Counted from the first letter of the stretch, positions 42,639-53,830 are shown. The stretch is DNA of 64,000 bases from Streptomyces sp. NBC_01445 (GCF_035918235.1 NZ_CP109485.1:806001-870000), one strand, 5' to 3'. Notes: generated by a model not told the origin, from the sequence alone. Translations and numbers: made by a program.

Positions 42639-44015
42639 GTGAGCGCTCAAGACACCCCAGAAGTCCGCACCGCCATGGACCGGCTCGCCGCCGACGGCAT
42701 CGACGTGGTCCGGGTCACGTATCCCGACCTGATCGGCACCGACCGTGCCCGTGACGTCCTGCTCGACCATCTGCCCTCGGCCTGCGACCACGGCCTCGCC
42801 TTCTGCCGCGCGGTCTACCACACCACCCCGCAGGGCGACGTGGTCCCGGTCCGGGGCGGCCTCGACGCGGGCCTTCCGGACGTGACCGTACGACCCGACC
42901 TCTCCACCGCCCGCGGCCTGCCCTGGGAGCCGGGCGTCGCCTGGTGCCTGGGCGAGACGACCGACCCCGCCACCGGCTCGCCCAGCCCGGAGTCCCCGCG
43001 CGACCTGCTGCGCTCGGTGCTCGCCCGCTGCGAACAAGCGGGTCTGCGACCTGTCGTCGGCCCCGAGCTCGAGTACTTCCTGCTCGAACAGGACACGGCC
43101 GCGCCGACCGGCTGGCGCCGCTACGGACAGGGCGTCGCCGGAGTCGTCTATACGGCCGGACTACGCGCCGACGCCGACAACCACCTGCTGCCCACCCTGC
43201 GCAAGCTGCGCGATCTCGGCATCGGTGTCATCAGCGCGAACCACGAGTTCGACGCGGGCCAGTTCGAGATCAACCTGACCCACTCAGAGGCGATGGACGC
43301 CGCCGACCGCGCCTTCCTCTTCAAGTCGGCCGTCAAGGAACTCGCCCGCAAGGAAGGGAAGTTGGCCACCTTCATGGCCAAGCCCTTCAACGACGCGGGA
43401 GGCTCCGGCTTCCACCTCCACTTCTCCGGCGAAGCCACCGGTGGCTCCGTCGCCGAGGGGGGCCGCAACGTCTTCGACGACCCCTCGGGCGCCTACGGCC
43501 TGTCGGACACCGCCCGCCACGCCATCGCCGGCATCCTCGCCCACGCACCCGCGCTCACGGCCCTGCTCAACCCGACCGTGAACTCGTACAAGCGCTTCGG
43601 ACCCGACACCCTCGCCCCGTGGCTCATCGACTGGGGCCTCGACAACCGCAGCGCCATGGTCCGCATCCCGCCCGAGCGCGGCTCCGGCGCCCGCCTGGAG
43701 CTCCGGCTCGGCGACGCCAGCGCCAACCCCTATCTCGCGACCGCGGCGCTCTGCGCCGCCGCGCTCCTCGGCATCCAGGACGGCAAGGAGCCGCCGGCAC
43801 CCCTGCAGGGCTACGGCTACGACCCCGAGAAGTCCCAGATGCTGCCGACGACCCTGCCCGCCGCACTCGACGCCCTCGAAGCGGACGACGCGCTGACCGA
43901 GGTCCTCGGCAAGGACTTCACCGAGTCCTTCCTCACCTACAAGCGCGACGAGGTCGACCGCTTCAACCACCACGTCACGGACTGGGAGTTCACCGAGTAC
44001 TCCTACCACCTCTGA
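42639..44015 (+). CDS. glutamine-synthetase-like gamma-glutamyl amide ligase
   Basis: The 458-residue protein has the GS catalytic domain: GPELEYFLLEQ, NHEFDAGQFEINL, KPFNDAGGSGFHLHFS, NPTVNSYKRF, NRSAMVRIPPERG and LRLGDASANPYL. These match the PuuA/TdnQ/IpuC kind of enzyme, which uses ATP to join glutamate to an amine, better than housekeeping GlnA, which has different spacing and C-terminus. GTG at 42639 has GAGGAG six bases upstream. It is followed by a P450, 29 bp downstream. Together with the PuuD-like hydrolase it implies a gamma-glutamylated intermediate. Confidence 0.88.
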   Translation: MSAQDTPEVRTAMDRLAADGIDVVRVTYPDLIGTDRARDVLLDHLPSACDHGLAFCRAVYHTTPQGDVVPVRGGLDAGLPDVTVRPDLSTARGLPWEPGVAWCLGETTDPATGSPSPESPRDLLRSVLARCEQAGLRPVVGPELEYFLLEQDTAAPTGWRRYGQGVAGVVYTAGLRADADNHLLPTLRKLRDLGIGVISANHEFDAGQFEINLTHSEAMDAADRAFLFKSAVKELARKEGKLATFMAKPFNDAGGSGFHLHFSGEATGGSVAEGGRNVFDDPSGAYGLSDTARHAIAGILAHAPALTALLNPTVNSYKRFGPDTLAPWLIDWGLDNRSAMVRIPPERGSGARLELRLGDASANPYLATAALCAAALLGIQDGKEPPAPLQGYGYDPEKSQMLPTTLPAALDALEADDALTEVLGKDFTESFLTYKRDEVDRFNHHVTDWEFTEYSYHL

Positions 44016-44044
44016 CCGGCCGCACCACCTTCAGGAGCACCCTC

Positions 44045-45331
44045 ATGACGAACCCGACCGACGCCATCGACCCGGCCGACCCCATGCCGCTCGCCGATGT
44101 CGACCTCGCCGACCTCGACAACTTCACCGACGGCGTCACCCCCTGGCGCATGTTCCACACCCTGCGCCACGAGGACCCGGTCCACTGGCAGCCGGAAGAG
44201 GCCCCCAACTCGGGCTTCTGGGCCGTCACCCGGCACGAGGACATCGCACGCGTCGACCGCGACGCCGAGACGTTCACCTCCACCAAATTCGTCAACCTCG
44301 AAGAGGTCGACGACGACCAGATCAAGAAGCGCGCCTCGATCCTGGAACTCGACGGCGTGCGGCACCGCGCGATGCGCAGCCTGCTCCAGCGCCAGTTCGG
44401 CGCGAGCGTCATCAACAGCTACACCGACTTCCTGCGCGGGCTGACCGCCAAGACCCTGGACGCGGCGCTCGCGAAGGGCAGCTTCGACTTCGTCAAGGAG
44501 GTCTCCGCCGACTTCCCCATCAACGTACTGGCCCGCCTCCTGGACGTGCCGTCGGAGGACAACCAGCAGCTCATCGACTGGGGCAACCGGATCATCGGCA
44601 ACACCGACCCCGACTACGCGGACGTGCTCCTCGGCAGCGAGGAGAGCGAGAAGTTCCGCGACCTGCCGTTCCGCTCCCCCGCGTCCCTCGAAGTCTTCGA
44701 GTACGGACGCGAGTTGGCCCGTCAGCGACGCGGCGGCCACGGCACCGACCTGGTCTCCAAGCTCGTCAACGAGACCCCCCGCGACGGACTGCCGCTGTCC
44801 GGACAGGACTTCGACAACTACTTCCTGCTCCTCGTGGTCGCCGGCAACGAGACCACCCGCCACACCATCACGCACTCCATGCTGGCGCTGCTCCAGCACC
44901 CCGAGCAGCTGGCCCGCCTCCAGGAGGACCCCTCCCTGATCCCGACGGCGGTCGAGGAGTTCCTGCGCTGGGCGTCCCCCGTCTACCACTTCCGCCGCAC
45001 CGCGACCCGCGACGTCGAACTCGGCGGCAAGCAGGTCAAGGAGGGCGACAAGGTCGTCATGTGGTACGCGTCCGGCAACCGCGACGAGAAGGTCTTCGGC
45101 AACCCGTACGACTTCGACGTCGCCCGCGCGGACAACGACCACGTCACCTTCGGCAAGGGAAGTCCACACCTGTGCCTGGGCAACCTTCTTGCCCGCACCG
45201 AGATCCGCATCATGTTCGAGGAGCTGATCCCGCGCCTGGCCGGCATCCGCCTCACCGGCGACGTCCCACGCGTCCGCTCCAACTTCGTCAACGGAATCAA
45301 GAAGCTGCCCGTGGAAGTCACGCTCGCCTGA
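44045..45331 (+). CDS. cytochrome P450
   Basis: The 428-residue protein has the I-helix oxygen-binding AGNETT at 266-271, ExxR as EEFLR at 304-308, and heme loop FGKGSPHLCLG with Cys377 as ligand; the extra residue before the His is the form seen in CYP125-like families. No membrane anchor is present. It should hydroxylate or N-dealkylate its substrate with electrons from the ferredoxin and reductase of the divergent operon. SD AGGAG precedes the ATG at 44045. Confidence 0.93.
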   Translation: MTNPTDAIDPADPMPLADVDLADLDNFTDGVTPWRMFHTLRHEDPVHWQPEEAPNSGFWAVTRHEDIARVDRDAETFTSTKFVNLEEVDDDQIKKRASILELDGVRHRAMRSLLQRQFGASVINSYTDFLRGLTAKTLDAALAKGSFDFVKEVSADFPINVLARLLDVPSEDNQQLIDWGNRIIGNTDPDYADVLLGSEESEKFRDLPFRSPASLEVFEYGRELARQRRGGHGTDLVSKLVNETPRDGLPLSGQDFDNYFLLLVVAGNETTRHTITHSMLALLQHPEQLARLQEDPSLIPTAVEEFLRWASPVYHFRRTATRDVELGGKQVKEGDKVVMWYASGNRDEKVFGNPYDFDVARADNDHVTFGKGSPHLCLGNLLARTEIRIMFEELIPRLAGIRLTGDVPRVRSNFVNGIKKLPVEVTLA

Positions 45332-45354
45332 CGAGTTCTCCCCCACTGCCAGCC

Positions 45355-45413
45355 GCCGAGACGCTGCGCGAGACCGACCAACTCGCGCAGCCGACTGCGG
45401 CGACCGTCTCGGC
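45355..45413 (+). terminator. nested double hairpin after the P450
   Basis: Outer arms GCCGAGACG (45355-45363) and CGTCTCGGC (45405-45413) enclose inner arms GCTGCGCGAG (45363-45372) and CTCGCGCAGC (45382-45391); both pairs are perfect. It lies 24 bases after the P450 stop. Confidence 0.7.
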
Positions 45414-45502
45414 CGGGCTCCGATGCCGCCCCGCCGCCCGGCCGCCTCGGAAGCCTCACAAACCCCTGTCGGCCGCGCAGCGCTTCGTGCCAGAATCCGC
45501 GC

Positions 45503-46531
45503 ATGTCGGTTCGATACCCGCGCCCCCTGCGTCCCGGTGACCGTGTCGGTGTCACCTCTCCGTCGAGTGGTGTCTCGAAGGAGTTGAGTGCGCGCCTCCA
45601 GGTCGCGATCCGTGAGGTGGAGGACCGCGGGTACGAGGTTGTGGTCGGGCAGTGCATGGGCGCTTCCCGGCACATCAGTGCATCGGCCGCCGACCGCGCG
45701 GCCGAGTTGATGTCGATGCTGACCGATCCCACCATCAGGGCGGTCGTCCCGCCGTGGGGCGGGGAGACCGCGATCGATCTCATCCCGCTGCTCGACTGGG
45801 ACCGGCTGCGCGACGCCGAGCCGACCTGGTTCGTCGGGTACTCCGACACCTCGACCCTGATCACACCGCTGACCCTGCTCACCGGCACCGCGACCGTCCA
45901 TGGCAACAACCTCATGGACACGCCCTATCGCGTGCCCGAAGGGCTGCTGTCGTGGCTCGACATCGTCGCCGCTCCCCCGGGCCACCGCTTCACCCAGACT
46001 CCGCCCGGCAGCCACCGTTCCAGCGGCTTCGACGACTACGCCGTATTCCCGGACGTTCGCGAGTACACGCTCGATGTCCCGGGCACCTGGACCCGGATCG
46101 ACGGCAGCGGCGACGTGGAGGCCGAGGGACGGCTGATCGGCGGATGCATCGAGACACTGTGCAATCTCGCGGGAACGCCGTACCTCGACGCCTCGGCCTT
46201 CGCCCGGGACGAGTCCCCCGACGGACTCCTCGTCTACGTCGAGGCGTGCGAGGACAACGCCTTCACCATCTGCCGGAATCTGCACGGCATGAAGCTCGCC
46301 GGTCTCTTCGACCACGCGAACGCGATCCTCGTCGGCCGGACCAACGCACCGGACCGCCGCACCCTCACCCAGCACGAGGCCGTGCTGGACGCGCTCGGCC
46401 CCCTGAACGTGCCGATCGTCGCCGACCTGGAATGCGGCCACGCCCCGCCCTACATGCCCATCGTCAACGGCGCGCTCGGCCGTATCGTTCACACGTCGAC
46501 CCGAAGCGAACTCACACAGACACTGGCCTGA
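45503..46531 (+). CDS. S66 family peptidase (LD-carboxypeptidase / MccF-like)
   Basis: The 342-residue protein has the S66 nucleophile Ser114 in FVGYSDTSTL, the Glu in a later LVYVEACED segment and a His in LECGHAPPYMP. It also has RPGDRVGVTSPSSG near the N-terminus and VVPPWGGETAIDLIPLLDW, typical of MccF-like members. S66 enzymes trim tetrapeptide murein stems or cleave amide-linked toxic nucleotides such as microcin C. No signal peptide is seen, so cytoplasmic action is likely. It is independent of the P450 operon. Confidence 0.88.
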   Translation: MSVRYPRPLRPGDRVGVTSPSSGVSKELSARLQVAIREVEDRGYEVVVGQCMGASRHISASAADRAAELMSMLTDPTIRAVVPPWGGETAIDLIPLLDWDRLRDAEPTWFVGYSDTSTLITPLTLLTGTATVHGNNLMDTPYRVPEGLLSWLDIVAAPPGHRFTQTPPGSHRSSGFDDYAVFPDVREYTLDVPGTWTRIDGSGDVEAEGRLIGGCIETLCNLAGTPYLDASAFARDESPDGLLVYVEACEDNAFTICRNLHGMKLAGLFDHANAILVGRTNAPDRRTLTQHEAVLDALGPLNVPIVADLECGHAPPYMPIVNGALGRIVHTSTRSELTQTLA

Positions 46532-46538
46532 CGACGTC

Positions 46539-46579
46539 GGCGGGAGGGCCCGGACCCATCGGCCCAGAGCCCTCCCGCC
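46539..46579 (+). terminator. 11-bp hairpin after S66 peptidase
   Basis: GGCGGGAGGGC (46539-46549) and GCCCTCCCGCC (46569-46579) are exact complements around a 19-base loop, eight bases beyond the stop. It may also serve the convergent remnant. Confidence 0.75.
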
Positions 46580-46600
46580 TGAAGAACCGCCCACCCCCCG

Positions 46601-47279
46601 TCAGGCGATGTGACGGATCCGGCGCAGGGCGAGGAAGACCAGGACCGCCGCCAGAGCGAGGAAGACGCCCGTCTCGATGCCCTGGAAGGCCCAGAACCGG
46701 TCGCCGGGCTGGTAGAGCTGCCAGTTGTGGGACCCGGGTCCAAGGCCCTGATGCGCCATCTGGTCCAGGCACGAACTCGCGCCGGGCCAGCGGGTCCAGA
46801 GCCGCGACCGGCTCGTCGAGCAGCAGCAGACGAGGCCGCTTGGCCATGGCCAGCGCCAGAGCCACCTGGGCGCGCTGCCCGCCGGAGAGCTTCCCGACCG
46901 GCTTCTTGAACGGAATATCGAGTTGGTCGATCCGCTCACGCGCGAACGCGGCGTCCCAGCGGCTGTTGAGCCTGCCGCCCAAGGTGATGTGGTCGGCGGC
47001 GGTGAACTCGCGGTAGAGCGGCGTGTCCTGGGCCACGAACCCGACCTCCCGCAGGACCGCGGTGTTGTTACGCGGATCCTGGCCGAAGACGCGCACCTGT
47101 CCGGCGTCGGGCCGCAGCATTCCGACGGCGAGATGCAGGAGGGTGGACTTGCCCGCGCCGTTGGGTCCGGCGAGCCCGGCGATCCGGCCGGCGGGCAGGT
47201 GCAGGGAGCACTCCTGGAGTGCCCATGTGCGCCCGTACCGCTTGCCGAGCGCATCGGTCGCCAACGCCATTTCCGTCAT
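46601..47279 (-). pseudogene. ABC transporter remnant: ATPase 5' part joined out of frame to permease 3' end
   Basis: From the ATG at 47279 a normal ATPase is read: Walker A GPNGAGKST, signature LSGGQRAQVALAL, Walker B LLLLDEPVAALDP, up to LARREF at about residue 168. The frame then leaves the family. In the next frame the sequence CLDQMAHQG, YQPGDRFWAFQGIETGVF and a final membrane helix ending RRIRHIA is the C-terminus of the matching permease. About 100 ATPase residues and most of the permease are therefore missing, with the join near 46770-46785. The GntR gene upstream is intact. Confidence 0.85.
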
Positions 47280-47297
47280 GTGCCATCCCCCAACTGG

Positions 47298-47702
47298 TCA
47301 CGAGGCGTCCTCGGCCGGCGGTGCGTCGAGCGTGGTGCGCAGAGTGGTGTCGATCAGCGCGGTGATGTCCTCGCGGCTCAGACCCGCGGCCTGAGCCTTG
47401 TGGAGCCAGGCGAGCAGGTCCTCGCGCAGCCCGGCCTGGTGGACCAGGGCCGGGCCGGCGAGGGTGCCCACGAGGAAGGTGCCCACGCCGGGGCGCCCCT
47501 CTGCCAGTCCTTCGAGCTCAAGCTCGCGGTACGCCTTCAGCACCGTGCTCGGATTGATCGCCAGCGACTGAGCCACCTGACGAACCTTGGGCAGCTGGTC
47601 CCCGGACTCGGCGAGGCCGACCCGCAGAGCCTGGCGCACCTGGAGCACGAGCTGCATGTAGGTGGCCACCCGTGAACGGCCGTCAAGTACGAACTCGATC
47701 AC
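47298..47702 (-). CDS. GntR family regulator, YtrA subfamily
   Basis: The 134-residue protein has the winged HTH KVRQVAQSLAINPSTVLKAY and the short YtrA-type tail (LAWLHKAQAAGLSREDITALI). YtrA regulators are normally cotranscribed with an ABC transporter, here the decayed one 18 bp downstream. GTG at 47702 has GGGAGAAG upstream. With its transporter destroyed it may now regulate only itself. Confidence 0.88.
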   Translation of the reverse strand: MIEFVLDGRSRVATYMQLVLQVRQALRVGLAESGDQLPKVRQVAQSLAINPSTVLKAYRELELEGLAEGRPGVGTFLVGTLAGPALVHQAGLREDLLAWLHKAQAAGLSREDITALIDTTLRTTLDAPPAEDAS

Positions 47703-47714
47703 TACTTCTCCCGT

Positions 47715-47734
47715 TGTCTTACGACAGTAAGACA
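47715..47734. promoter_or_regulatory. operator palindrome upstream of the GntR gene
   Basis: TGTCTTAC-GACA-GTAAGACA is a perfect 8+4+8 inverted repeat 12 bp upstream of the GTG. YtrA-type regulators usually bind such palindromes at their own promoter. Confidence 0.65.
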
Positions 47735-47776
47735 GCAGGAGGCAGGGGTGGGCCCGTGGGAGGCGGAGGGGGCTGT

Positions 47777-49663
47777 TCAGCACCCGTCGGCGTCGATGCG
47801 GAAGCGAAGCCTGCAGATCACCGCGTCGGTATCGCGGCGTACCGCGTGGGCGACGACGGAACCGCGGTGGTTCTGGAGCAGCCGCTGCCAGACGTGGGCG
47901 AACTCCGTTTCCGGGATCAGCACGGTGATCTGGGAGTCGGCGTGGGTGGCGGACAGCTCGCGTACGTATGCCGAAACGGGACGGCCGAGGGCGCGGGTGG
48001 GCGAACTGAGCTCGACGAGATCGATGCCCGGGTTCCACAACTCCCAGTCGCGGCGCAGGGCTTCGGCCTCGCGACGGTCCTCGGGAGCGGGGTGGGTGAC
48101 GGTGATCGCCAGCACTTCGTCGCCCAGCGAACGGGCCGCGGTGAGCGCCTTGCACGTCAGCTTGGACAGGCCCGCGACGGGCACGACGACCAGCGAGTGA
48201 GCCTCCTGCGGCGGCTCGGGGACGCGGCCGAGTTCCAGACGCTCGCCGATCCGGCCGTACGCGCGATGCACCCTCTCGAAGCCGAGGACCAGCAGCGGCA
48301 CGGCGAGGACGATCAGCCACGCCCCCTCGGTGAACTTCGTGGCGGTGACGACCACTCCCGCGACGCCGGTGAGCAGGGCGCCGAAGCCGTTCAGCACGGC
48401 CTTCGCACGCCAGCCCTTGACCCGGTCGCCGTACCAGTGCCGGACCATGCCGATCTGGCAGATGGTGAAGCCGATGAACACGCCGATCGCGAAGAGCGGT
48501 ACGAGGGTGTTGGTGTCGCCGCCGGAGAAGACCAGCAGGAGCGCGGAGATCAGGGCCAGCGCGAGCACCCCGTGCCGGTGCACCTGCCGGTCGGCCTTGA
48601 GGGCGAACACATGCGGGAGGTGGTTGTCGCGGGCCAGCAGGCTCATCAGTACGGGCAGCCCGCCGAAGGACGTGTTGGCGGCGAGCGCGAGGAGCACCAT
48701 CGTCGCGAACTGCACCACGTAGAAGGCCACGTTGTGCCCGAAGGAGGCGTCCGCGAGCTGCGCGAGGACCGTTACGCCCTCGACCGGCTGGAGATGGAAG
48801 CGGCCGATGAGGATGGACAGGCCGATCAGCATCACACCGAGGAGGGCGCCGAGCGCCACCTCGGTGCGCTGCGCGCGACGGGCGGCCGGGGCGCGGAAGG
48901 ACGGCACCGCGTTGGCCACGGCCTCGACACCGGTGAGGGCGGAGCAGCCGGCCGCGAACGCCTTGAGCAGGAGCAAGGCCCCTACGGTGGTGGCGCTGTT
49001 GCCGAGCGCGGAGGTGTGGCCGTCGGCCGACCCTGTGCTGACCGGGCCGTCGCGGAAGAGCCCGACCACGATCATCGCGAGGATCGAACCGACGAACAGG
49101 GCGGTCGGCAGCAGGAACGCCTTGGCCGAGTCGACCACGCCCCGCAGGTTGACCGCCGTGACGAGGACGAGAACTCCCAGGCAGATCCAGGTCCGTTCGT
49201 CGTAGAACTGCGGGAAGGCGGAGGTGAGCGCGGCGACACCGGCGGTGACGGAGACCGCGACGTTCAGCACGTAGTCGAGGATCAGGGAACCGGCGGCCAC
49301 CAGGCTGGTACGCCGCCCCAAGTGCCGCTTCGCCACGGCGTACGAGCCGCCGCCGTCCGGGAACGCGGCGATGACCTGGCGGTAGGAGGCCACCAGCACC
49401 GCCAGAAGCACGGCGATCGCCAGCGTGACGGGAAGCGTGAACCCCATCCCGTAGGCACCGGCCACGGCCAGCACCAGAACGATCGACTCCGGCCCGTACG
49501 CCACCGAGGCCATCGCGTCCAGGGACAGTGCGGCGAGCCCCTGGAGCGCGGTGAGCTTGTGCCGGTCACCGGCCCCGGCGGCTCCGGCGTCCCCGGTGTC
49601 AGGCGGCTCCTGGACGCCGTCGCCGTCTGCCGCCGTGTTCGCGCTGCCTGCGTGTATGACCAT
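47777..49663 (-). CDS. KimA-like APC potassium importer
   Basis: The 628-residue protein has twelve membrane helices and a cytosolic C-terminal domain of about 150 residues. LSLDAMASVAYGPESIVLVL, SYRQVIAAFPDGGGSYAVAK, LILDYVLNVAVSVTAGVAAL and AGCSALTGVEAVANAVPSF follow Bacillus KimA closely, and the tail (HSLVVVPVAGLSKLTCKAL) matches its regulatory domain. It probably imports K+ with protons. ATG at 49663 has GGAGG nine bases upstream. I see no recognisable c-di-AMP riboswitch in the 227 bp upstream. Confidence 0.82.
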   Translation of the reverse strand: MVIHAGSANTAADGDGVQEPPDTGDAGAAGAGDRHKLTALQGLAALSLDAMASVAYGPESIVLVLAVAGAYGMGFTLPVTLAIAVLLAVLVASYRQVIAAFPDGGGSYAVAKRHLGRRTSLVAAGSLILDYVLNVAVSVTAGVAALTSAFPQFYDERTWICLGVLVLVTAVNLRGVVDSAKAFLLPTALFVGSILAMIVVGLFRDGPVSTGSADGHTSALGNSATTVGALLLLKAFAAGCSALTGVEAVANAVPSFRAPAARRAQRTEVALGALLGVMLIGLSILIGRFHLQPVEGVTVLAQLADASFGHNVAFYVVQFATMVLLALAANTSFGGLPVLMSLLARDNHLPHVFALKADRQVHRHGVLALALISALLLVFSGGDTNTLVPLFAIGVFIGFTICQIGMVRHWYGDRVKGWRAKAVLNGFGALLTGVAGVVVTATKFTEGAWLIVLAVPLLVLGFERVHRAYGRIGERLELGRVPEPPQEAHSLVVVPVAGLSKLTCKALTAARSLGDEVLAITVTHPAPEDRREAEALRRDWELWNPGIDLVELSSPTRALGRPVSAYVRELSATHADSQITVLIPETEFAHVWQRLLQNHRGSVVAHAVRRDTDAVICRLRFRIDADGC

Positions 49664-49890
49664 GTTGCCGGTCCTCCGATAGAGCAATTCGAGGACCAGC
49701 GTGCGTGCCGTTCGGGAAGGGGCCCAGCCGTCTTGCCGTGATCAATACGCCCGCCGGAGCACTCTTCACGCGCCTCATACGCCGCGGCAATCGGCGATGG
49801 CCCGAATCCGCAGTGCCATGGTCACGGTCAACATTCCCTTCGGATACTGGTGTCGTATCGACAAGCACTGGCCGTGAGGAGAGGGACGAC

Positions 49891-50748
49891 GTGGCAGACA
49901 AGCGCAACGAAGTGCCGGACAGCAGCGCCGTACGGGTTGCCCTCTGGCGGGCGTTGCATGTGCGGATCGACGCGCCACCGCACGTGTTCGAGGACGAGGT
50001 CGGCCTGGAATTGGCGGCTCCTGAGGCCGGATGGCAGGACCGCCCGGACATGGACCCGCACGCCACCAGCGGATTCCGGGCCGCCATCGTGTCCCGCGCT
50101 CGATTCGTCGAGGACCTGATCGACGAGCGGATCGACGACGGCATCACGCAGTACGTCGTCCTGGGCGCCGGGCTCGACACGTTCGCCCAGCGCCGGCCCG
50201 ACGTCGCGGGACACCTGAGGGTCTTCGAGATCGACCAGCCGGCGACCCAGGCCTGGAAGCGGCGGCGCCTGATCGAGCTCGGCTACGGGGTCCCCGACTG
50301 GCTGCGGCTGATGCCGGTCGACTTCGAGGCGGGCGAGGACTGGTGGGAGCAGCTGTCGGGCGCCGGTTTCGATTCCGCCCGCCCGGCGGTCGTCGTGTGC
50401 ACCGGCGTCACCATGTACCTCACCAAGGACGCCACCTCGGCGACCCTGCGCCGGCTCGCCGGGCTGGCCCCCGGGTCGACGCTCGCCATGACGTTCATGC
50501 TGCCGGCCGAACTCATCGACGATGCCGACCGCCCCGCGCTTGAGGCGACCGAGCCGCAGGCGCGGGCAGCCGGAACTCCGTTCATCAGCTTCTACACCCC
50601 GGAGGAGATGCTGGAGCTGGCCCACGACGCCGGCTTCAAGGATGTCCGGCACGTAGCGGGAACCACCCTGGCCGACCGCTACTTCGCCGACCGGACCGAC
50701 GGTCTCCGCCCGTCGAGCGGCGAGGATCTGCTGGTGGCCACGACCTGA
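49891..50748 (+). CDS. class I SAM-dependent methyltransferase, LCMT-like
   Basis: The 285-residue protein matches the actinobacterial family of leucine-carboxyl-methyltransferase-like proteins: FRAAIVSRARFVEDLIDERI, the SAM loop YVVLGAGLDTFAQR, the acidic FEIDQPATQAWKR and VVVCTGVTMYL. These O-methyltransferases mostly lack known substrates. GTG at 49891 has GAGAGGG five bases upstream. It is divergent from the KimA-like gene and convergent with the DUF4118 gene. Confidence 0.85.
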   Translation: MADKRNEVPDSSAVRVALWRALHVRIDAPPHVFEDEVGLELAAPEAGWQDRPDMDPHATSGFRAAIVSRARFVEDLIDERIDDGITQYVVLGAGLDTFAQRRPDVAGHLRVFEIDQPATQAWKRRRLIELGYGVPDWLRLMPVDFEAGEDWWEQLSGAGFDSARPAVVVCTGVTMYLTKDATSATLRRLAGLAPGSTLAMTFMLPAELIDDADRPALEATEPQARAAGTPFISFYTPEEMLELAHDAGFKDVRHVAGTTLADRYFADRTDGLRPSSGEDLLVATT

Positions 50749-50768
50749 CACCCCCGCGGCCCACGCCC

Positions 50769-51533
50769 TCAGCCGCCCCTGGCCGGGCGCGTGATGTCCA
50801 GCGCCGCACCCGTCTGATCGGCGAGCGTCACAGCGACGAGGCGGGCCTGGAGCGGCGGGACGGGGCCGGGCCCAGGCGTGAGCATGTAGCGGCCGAGGTA
50901 GCGGCCATTGCCGTACGCACGCAGTTCGATCTCGCCGTGCGGCCAGCCCCCGCTGTCGACGTCCCAGCGCCTGCGGCCGACCACCACGGTGCCGTCCTGT
51001 TCCAGGCGCGGCGGCCGCCCCATGAGCGTGCCGTACTCGAATCGGCAGCCGCGCAGTCCGAGCAGCTCGGTCAGCTGTTCGCGCACATGGCCGACGACCG
51101 CGTCCGCGGAGGTGGACGACTGGGCGAGGTCGGCGGTCCCGTGGATCCGCGCGAGGTACTCCGCGTCGGTCACGGTGACCACCTTCAGCCGGCGCGCGCG
51201 GGCCGCGAGCTGCGACACGATCAGCCCGACGACCAGGAGCAGCACCGCCGTTTCGACGTCGTCGGAGTCGGTGATGCTGAACCGTTGGTACGGGCGGGTG
51301 AGGAAGAAGTCGAACCAGGCCGCCGCCGAGAGCGCCGCGACGGCGCCCGCCAGCCGGCTGCCGACGGCCGCCACGGCGACGACCACCACGACCAGGATCA
51401 GGGCCGCGTTGGTGGACGAGAGGTCCGTACGGAAGGGCACCAGCACGAGCGCGACGAGGAAGGGGCAGACCAGGCCGGCGGCCAGTGCGATCCGGTCCCG
51501 CACGGGGTAGCCGGTCAGCGGATTGCCGGTCAT
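50769..51533 (-). CDS. DUF4118 membrane protein (KdpD-like sensor part)
   Basis: The 254-residue protein has four membrane helices (IALAAGLVCPFLVALVLVPF, AALILVVVVVAVAAVGS, AVAALSAAAWFDFFLTRPY, VETAVLLLVVGLIVSQLAAR) that form the DUF4118 domain of KdpD potassium sensors. A cytosolic GAF-like part of about 130 residues follows. There is no histidine-kinase core. It may sense turgor or K+ without kinase output. Its position between two transporter genes of possible potassium function supports that idea. Confidence 0.78.
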   Translation of the reverse strand: MTGNPLTGYPVRDRIALAAGLVCPFLVALVLVPFRTDLSSTNAALILVVVVVAVAAVGSRLAGAVAALSAAAWFDFFLTRPYQRFSITDSDDVETAVLLLVVGLIVSQLAARARRLKVVTVTDAEYLARIHGTADLAQSSTSADAVVGHVREQLTELLGLRGCRFEYGTLMGRPPRLEQDGTVVVGRRRWDVDSGGWPHGEIELRAYGNGRYLGRYMLTPGPGPVPPLQARLVAVTLADQTGAALDITRPARGG

Positions 51534-51877
51534 ACGTGTCGCCTCCAGCTCTCGGGCACCGCCCCCAGACCTACGTATCACGGGGGTGCTCCGCCCGCCC
51601 CGCGAAGCCCGGGGCCAGCCGCGTGACCTGCCTTCCTTTCAAGTGTGCTGCGCGGCGTGGGCACCGTCCATCGCCCCGGCCGTGGCCCCGCCGGATGCGC
51701 TCCGTCGCCGTGCCGATCCCCCGGCCGCTGGTGACAATGGGCGGCACGGACGTGCGGAACCGTTCCTCTCAGCGCGGAGCCGGGCGTGGGCCTGGGTCTC
51801 GCGAGCTGTGGACGTCGGCCCGGGTGTCCGTGTGATGGCCGGGACCCCGGGCTGGGCAGCACGTCAGGAGTACACCG
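51534..51877. other. 344-bp divergent gap
   Basis: It separates the DUF4118 gene and the next transporter gene and should hold both promoters. I see no gene, no strong palindrome and no clear riboswitch. The right edge carries the SD AGGAG of the transporter. Confidence 0.4.

Positions 51878-53830
<1,953 letters not shown>

Noticed and set aside
42639..44015. Housekeeping glutamine synthetase
   Set aside because: The gene lies in a catabolic operon with a P450, and its motifs and length fit gamma-glutamyl amide ligases better than GlnA.
44003..46594. 863-codon minus-strand frame over the P450 and S66 genes
   Set aside because: It is a frame shadow: the plus strand carries a complete P450 and an S66 peptidase with catalytic motifs.
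49664..49890. Possible c-di-AMP riboswitch before the KimA-like gene
   Set aside because: I found no conserved ydaO core by eye. A covariance search would decide.
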